From Crocinitomicaceae bacterium (GTDB lineage: Bacteria > Bacteroidota > Bacteroidia > Flavobacteriales_D > Crocinitomicaceae): a stretch of DNA of 64,000 nt. The DNA lies in the NCBI GenBank assembly GCA_024643365.1, contig JAHENC010000018.1, forward strand, positions 62,001 through 126,000, written 5' to 3'. Both the position numbers and the translations under genes were made by a program. This document shows, piece after piece, positions 59,147 to 64,000 of this stretch. Within the stretch, counting starts at the first letter, position 1, and each line of letters begins with the position of its first letter. The notes beneath the pieces were generated by a model, which was not told where the DNA came from, made no database searches, and saw nothing but the letters and a program-made list of their open reading frames with translations.

Positions 59147-62100
59147 ATGAGAATTCTTATTTCTCTTTTTATTTCCATTCTATTTATTGAACAATTTACG
59201 GCGCAAACCTTTCCAAAGGAACGGGATAAATTTGTCAAAGAATGGCAGAAGTTGGTGTTAGATGAGGGAGCGGTTCCATTTTTAAAGGATGAACTTCCTC
59301 AGAAAATTAAAGGAAGTTTATTGAATGAAACACAATTTCACCGCCTCGTTGATAATTGCAACAAATTTGCTCAGAAGGAAATCCCACTGTATCCAGAGAT
59401 TTATCAGTACATGATTGCTAGTATTTATCAAATTGAAAATAAATTTCCAGGTGAATTGGTTAATCCATGGTTTAATTACGTCAACGATTATGCAAAAGAA
59501 CCGGGGGAGGAGCTATCGAAATTTCTGAAATTCTCAGCGAACTTTTTTCGATATCAGTCATTTTACCGCGAGCCATCCTATCGCTGGACCTATGCAAAAG
59601 GTCAAATTTCATGGGAGGAAGGGAAAACCCTGAAAATTAAGGCAACAGGAATAGACTTGAAGTGTTTGAAATATGATGATGACAGAAAATTGGAGGATTC
59701 CGTTGTCGTGTATGAAACCAGTGGGTATTTCGATATTCTTCAAAACAAATGGCAGGGTTCGAAAGGAATGGTTACTTGGGAAAAAGTACAATTTTCTAAA
59801 AACGAGACTTTTGCAAAGCTACGAGGGTACAAATGTGATTTCGCTACGGCTAAACTAAAAGTGGATACGGTAGAATTGACTACTCCATACTTTACCACTC
59901 CGATTCTAGGAAAATTGCAAGATATAACTACCTTAGATTTAGGTGAAGGAGAGAAATCACCACAATTTAATTCCTATGAAAAGCGATTGAAAATTCCCAA
60001 CTTGAGGGATCAAATGGACTATGATGGTGGATTTACTTTGGAAGGGCCCGATTTCATCGGTCGCGGAACGGCAGAAAAACCGGCTAAAATCATTTTCAAG
60101 CGTCAAAATGTACCCCTATTTGAAATTAGTTCGATTTATTTCGAGATGAATCCACAGCAAGTCATTGCGCGCAATGCGAAGGCGAAGATGCATTATAAAT
60201 CAGGTGATTCACTGATCATTCAATCGTGTTTCTTCACCTTGAATGAACAGAACAAAGAAATTAGCATCAACTCGGTGAAAAAAGGCTATGAATATTTGCC
60301 GTTTATCGATTCATATTTCAAATTGTATGTCTATGCGCCTGTTTTGAGTTGGAAATTTGGTACACCAGATCCTTATTATACCTTCGAAGTGGGAACGGCT
60401 CAAGAACAAAAAATGGCAAGTTTCCAGTCCATGAATTACTTCGATCCTGCCATCTTTCAAAAGTTTCAAAGCATTGGAACCGCTCATCCATTCGCTCAAA
60501 TAGCGGCTTTAGTGAAAAAAACGTCTAAAATGGAGTTTACTGAAGGTGAGGTTGCTTCTGCTATGAAGAAGACAATTGATCAAGTTAAACCCTTATTGGT
60601 TGACATGGCATCGTATGGTTTTTTGATGATTGATACAGATGTTAAAAAGGTGAAAATTTCACCGAAGTTAATCGCGTATGCTGAGGCAAGTACGGGAGAG
60701 AGTGACTATGACAATATCAAAATCCAAGCTGATTTACGACCGCAAACGATGCAAGAGTCCAAAGAGCAAATTGCAGCGGATCCTTATTTGAAAGAGGTCG
60801 CAGCAAGAATGAATGCTCAGAATAAATCAAAAAGAGCCACCATTGCCTATGCGTCGATACAGTTGGATAAAAATGAAATGCGATTGAACCAAGTTGATCA
60901 AGTAGCTTTATCAGATGCACAGCAGACTTTTGTCTATCCTGATTCTATGTATGTAACCATGTACAAAAACAGGGATATGAGTTTTCATGGATATGTAGTG
61001 GCGGGAAAAATGGAATTTTTCACCAAATTTTCCAAATTCGATTACGAAGCATTTAAAATTAACTTACTATCTACGGAGGAAGCAACGTTGAGAGTCAATC
61101 CTTTGAAAAAGGAGGACGGAACCGAACGGATATTAATGTTTAGTTCGTTTAAAAACATCAAAGGTGAGTTGTTAATTGATGACGTGGAATCAAAATCAGG
61201 AAGAAAAGGAAACAACGCACAATATCCTATTTTGAAGTCAATAGGAGAGGCAAAAGTCTATTACAGCTCCAAAGAAATTCTTAAGGGAGCATATGATAGT
61301 ACACGTTTTTACTATGCTGTTAATCCCTTCGATCTTGATAGTTTGGATGACTTTTCAGAAGCAAGTTTGCGTTTTGAGGGTAGCTTGAATTCTGCCGGAA
61401 TTTTCCCAAGTATCCCTGAGCCTTTAAAAATCATGAATGATTATTCTTTTGGTTTCGTTGCCCAAGCTCCGGAGGATGGGTATCCATTTTATGAAACGGA
61501 TACGAAGTATCAAAATAAAATCGTGCTCTCTAATAATGGTCTTCAAGGGACCGGAACAATTAATTTCTTACAATCTATTTCCATTTCCAAAAAGTTAACA
61601 TTCTTGCCTGATTCAACAATTGGCTTGGCTATTTTCGATAATAAGGAAGTTGGAGCAGGTGTAAGGTATCCAGTGGTACATTCCGAACAGGCTTTGATTT
61701 CCTATCAACCAAGAAAGGCCTTGATGAAAGTTTCTAGTTACGGGGAGAATCCATTAATCATGTTTAAGGACAATGTGGTGATGAACGGAACGTTATTGTT
61801 GGACAAAAAAGGAATGACGGGTAATGGAATACTCGAATTTAAAGAAGCGAGTTTAAACTCAAAGGAATACACATTTACAAACGAAGACATTTTATCAGAA
61901 AATTCCTCGTTCAGTTTGCGTAACCGTTTTAGTCAATATGGTGAGAATCCGTTAGCGATTCAGTCTGATGAAATGAAGACGAATATCAGTTTTAAAACAC
62001 GTATAGGTGAATTCAATTCAAATGGAACAAAGCGAATCATGTTCCCTGCAAATCATTATTATTGTCAAATGGATAAATTCACTTGGTTGATGGATGGTGA

Positions 62101-63742
62101 AAGTTTAGATTTTCAAAAGAACAAAGGAGGGGAGACCAGTTTCGAGAGTGGCGCAGATTTAGCACGAAATAACTTCTTCTCAACAGATGAAAAACAAGAC
62201 ACTCTTCAATTTAAGTCCTTGAATGCGAAGTACGACTTAAAAACTCAATTGATATTATGTAATGCCGTGGATTACATTCAAGTAGGTGATGCTCGAATTT
62301 ATCCGGATAGTTCGCGTGTACGAATCCGCAAAGCCGCAGCAATGGACTCATTGAAAAATGCATTGATTGTAGCGAATTACATCACGAAATATCACACATT
62401 CAAAGAAGCACAAGTGAAAATATCTTCTCGTAAATACTATGAGGGAACGGCGAAATACCCCTATTATGACCGAGATAGTAACTTGACAGTTTTACCTATG
62501 AGTTCAATTAAGTTCGAGAACTTGACGACGACTGCCGAAGGAGAAATTAAAGAAAAAGATCGCTTTAAGTTGAGTAAGGAATTTGATTATTACGGAAGCG
62601 TTATTGTCAGAGCGTCCAATCAAGGATTATTTTTAAATGGATCTACTCGCTTAAATCATACTTGTCAATACGATAAATCATGGATGACTTTTGAAGATAC
62701 TGTTCTCGCGACAAACATTCAGATTCCGATCAACCCAACTCCAAAGAATGCGAAAGGGGAACGCTTAGCTGCTGGGTTCTTATGGCGTCAAACAGAACGA
62801 GTGGACAGTGTACGGATTTACCCAAGTTTCTTATCTAAAACGGAGGGGACAAGTGATCCAAGTTTGTTCAGTTCATTTGGTTATTTACAGTACAATCAAG
62901 CTTTGAGTGAGTATCAAATCGCTTCTAAAAGCCGCTTAAATAAGTCAGACACGCTCAGTAATATGTTGACGTTAGATGTGAATTCGTGTAAAGTCATTGG
63001 TTTTGGTGACATTGAATTAGGTATAAACACCGGAGATGTTAAAATGGACATGTATGGTAAAATTGAATTTGATCAAGAAACCAAGAAAACACGCATTGCG
63101 GCAAATGCCCGCGTGACGATGCCAATAGCTGCAAACGTAATGGAGAATATAGCCTCCAGGATAAAATTACAGGAAGGAGCAAAAGAAGTGGAAATGAAGA
63201 AATCGATTTACGGTTTGAAAAATACATTTGTTCATTGGTCCAATGCAAAGGATGCTCAAGAAGTATTCAAAGATTACGATGAGGATAAGTTGAGAAAAAT
63301 GCCATCAACAATGGAACAGACATTTATTCTTACGGATATTGTTTTAGAGTCTTACGGCACCTTGAAAGCAAGTGCGAAAAAAGTAGACAAAGGATTGATA
63401 TCGGTCAATAATCAAGTTGGATTGGTTAGTATCAGTGGTATTCCTGTTTTAAAACACGTAGAATGGCATCAGTTTTACCTCCAATCCTTCTCGGATGAAG
63501 CTGCTCCAGGATTTACTTGGGATATCAGTTTAATGGATGACACGAAGTATTTTATGAATTACTCGATGGTGAAGAGAGATGGTGATTTGACTATCTTTAC
63601 GAGCGATAAAACAGTCAGTGATGCGATTTTAGCAATCAAACCTGAGAAACGTAAAACGAAAAATTTTAAATTTGATGTCATGGATGAGGTAACTGCCAAG
63701 AGTTTACTTGCTAAATTCCGCGGTTATTTCCTTTACAAATAA
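59147..63742 (+). CDS. Exported protein of unknown function, 1531 aa
   Basis: A very large exported protein: signal peptide MRILISLFISILFIEQFTAQ (Ala-Gln cleavage site), a ~130-residue helical N-terminal part, then over a thousand residues of short repeated beta-strand motifs such as GNGILEFKEASLNSKEY, GTINFLQSISISKK and GFGDIELGINTG. Some segments read like stacked beta-solenoid or OstA/LptA-like rungs. No CTD for the Por system and no C-terminal barrel Phe is clear. I do not recognise a named family; similar long proteins occur in Flavobacteriales. Lies between prmA and plsY on one strand. Confidence 0.8.
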   Translation: MRILISLFISILFIEQFTAQTFPKERDKFVKEWQKLVLDEGAVPFLKDELPQKIKGSLLNETQFHRLVDNCNKFAQKEIPLYPEIYQYMIASIYQIENKFPGELVNPWFNYVNDYAKEPGEELSKFLKFSANFFRYQSFYREPSYRWTYAKGQISWEEGKTLKIKATGIDLKCLKYDDDRKLEDSVVVYETSGYFDILQNKWQGSKGMVTWEKVQFSKNETFAKLRGYKCDFATAKLKVDTVELTTPYFTTPILGKLQDITTLDLGEGEKSPQFNSYEKRLKIPNLRDQMDYDGGFTLEGPDFIGRGTAEKPAKIIFKRQNVPLFEISSIYFEMNPQQVIARNAKAKMHYKSGDSLIIQSCFFTLNEQNKEISINSVKKGYEYLPFIDSYFKLYVYAPVLSWKFGTPDPYYTFEVGTAQEQKMASFQSMNYFDPAIFQKFQSIGTAHPFAQIAALVKKTSKMEFTEGEVASAMKKTIDQVKPLLVDMASYGFLMIDTDVKKVKISPKLIAYAEASTGESDYDNIKIQADLRPQTMQESKEQIAADPYLKEVAARMNAQNKSKRATIAYASIQLDKNEMRLNQVDQVALSDAQQTFVYPDSMYVTMYKNRDMSFHGYVVAGKMEFFTKFSKFDYEAFKINLLSTEEATLRVNPLKKEDGTERILMFSSFKNIKGELLIDDVESKSGRKGNNAQYPILKSIGEAKVYYSSKEILKGAYDSTRFYYAVNPFDLDSLDDFSEASLRFEGSLNSAGIFPSIPEPLKIMNDYSFGFVAQAPEDGYPFYETDTKYQNKIVLSNNGLQGTGTINFLQSISISKKLTFLPDSTIGLAIFDNKEVGAGVRYPVVHSEQALISYQPRKALMKVSSYGENPLIMFKDNVVMNGTLLLDKKGMTGNGILEFKEASLNSKEYTFTNEDILSENSSFSLRNRFSQYGENPLAIQSDEMKTNISFKTRIGEFNSNGTKRIMFPANHYYCQMDKFTWLMDGESLDFQKNKGGETSFESGADLARNNFFSTDEKQDTLQFKSLNAKYDLKTQLILCNAVDYIQVGDARIYPDSSRVRIRKAAAMDSLKNALIVANYITKYHTFKEAQVKISSRKYYEGTAKYPYYDRDSNLTVLPMSSIKFENLTTTAEGEIKEKDRFKLSKEFDYYGSVIVRASNQGLFLNGSTRLNHTCQYDKSWMTFEDTVLATNIQIPINPTPKNAKGERLAAGFLWRQTERVDSVRIYPSFLSKTEGTSDPSLFSSFGYLQYNQALSEYQIASKSRLNKSDTLSNMLTLDVNSCKVIGFGDIELGINTGDVKMDMYGKIEFDQETKKTRIAANARVTMPIAANVMENIASRIKLQEGAKEVEMKKSIYGLKNTFVHWSNAKDAQEVFKDYDEDKLRKMPSTMEQTFILTDIVLESYGTLKASAKKVDKGLISVNNQVGLVSISGIPVLKHVEWHQFYLQSFSDEAAPGFTWDISLMDDTKYFMNYSMVKRDGDLTIFTSDKTVSDAILAIKPEKRKTKNFKFDVMDEVTAKSLLAKFRGYFLYK

Positions 63743-63745
63743 CAG

Positions 63746-64000
63746 ATGCTACTTTTAACTATTATTCTACTAGGATACATCATTGGATCTATTCCAACGG
63801 CAGTTTGGGTTGGAAAATCTTTTCGAGGTATCGATATTCGTGAACATGGAAGTAAAAATGCCGGCGCAACGAATACGTTTCGTGTTTTAGGTAAACGTTT
63901 CGGTTGGTTTGTTCTAGTTGTGGATGTAACCAAAGGAGTTTTTGCAGCTTGTCTGCCACACTTCTTTTCCTATATGTTAGAGGGATATAAAGATGAGTTT
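63746..64000 (+). CDS. plsY: Glycerol-3-phosphate acyltransferase PlsY, N-terminal fragment
   Basis: The first 85 codons of a gene cut by the window end. MLLLTIILLGYIIGSIPTAVWVGK is the first membrane helix with the GSIPTA motif; DIREHGSKNAGATNTFRVLGK holds the Gly/Ser/Asn-rich catalytic loop; FGWFVLVVDVTKG follows. PlsY transfers acyl from acyl-phosphate to glycerol-3-phosphate, the first step of phospholipid synthesis with PlsX. Starts 3 nt after the 1531-aa gene. Confidence 0.93.
   Translation, partial: MLLLTIILLGYIIGSIPTAVWVGKSFRGIDIREHGSKNAGATNTFRVLGKRFGWFVLVVDVTKGVFAACLPHFFSYMLEGYKDEF

Noticed and set aside
59147-63742. The 1531-aa protein as a T9SS cargo
   Set aside because: The C-terminus (DEVTAKSLLAKFRGYFLYK) does not show type A or type B sorting-domain motifs.

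Overview
The window is a piece of a Bacteroidota chromosome, most likely order Flavobacteriales and possibly close to Crocinitomicaceae/Fluviicola (the family is an inference). The DNA is AT-rich. Promoter-like sites follow the Bacteroidota TTG-N17-23-TAnnTTTG pattern. Lineage-typical genes are present: PorX, a PorP/SprF protein, type A and type B secretion-system-IX (T9SS) cargo, type III glutamine synthetase, ribosomal protein Thx, MnmD, and the DUF1599 / BT_3928-type / tpiA set. I see no rRNA, tRNA, CRISPR array, insertion sequence or prophage. This is mostly core chromosome with a few accessory islets.

0-13 kb: the 3' end of clpB; a hypothetical gene; a cyclophilin; serine biosynthesis (serC-serA); thx; an overlapping minus-strand run (RlpA-like, CoA transferase, GNAT acetyltransferase, TrmH-type methyltransferase); aconitase followed by a small outer-membrane protein; ahcY; hemH divergent from a LuxE-like gene. 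13-25 kb: half-size TauE, M20 amidohydrolase and a lipoprotein; the Fe-S run sufS-sufE-sufT; the T9SS regulator porX divergent from an HD-domain phosphohydrolase; a HigBA-type toxin-antitoxin pair; mazG-mscS; an envelope operon (PagL-like lipid A deacylase, DUF2807 lipoprotein, beta-barrel porin).

25-44 kb: exonuclease III, Pcm, a sigma-54-type response regulator without a DNA-binding domain, and a large YfhO membrane protein. Next come a TlpA-like thiol protein, a small lipoprotein, WecB with a TTG start, a glycosyltransferase and alaS. An ORF6N gene is broken by one in-frame stop codon. Then come an O-methyltransferase, mnmD, a free-standing promoter-plus-terminator unit that looks like a small RNA, a Nudix CoA pyrophosphatase, glnN, a four-helix-bundle protein, an unknown anchored protein and a PlsC-like acyltransferase. 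A 144-bp array of 18 octamers lies at 44.0-44.16 kb.

44-64 kb: a DUF5522 protein, an ACC-deaminase-like PLP enzyme, then the most unusual locus: a SipW-like S26 peptidase convergent with an overlapping PqqD / HPr-kinase-like / NTP_transf_5 nucleotidyltransferase operon. This resembles peptide-modification (lasso/RiPP-type) gene sets but has no visible precursor or cyclase. Divergent from it is a 1456-aa T9SS type A cargo protein, then a 55-codon ORF, then a PorP/SprF gene paired with a type B cargo gene. The window closes with folP, and DUF1599 / BT_3928-like / tpiA / prmA / a 1531-aa exported protein of unknown function / plsY (cut by the window end).
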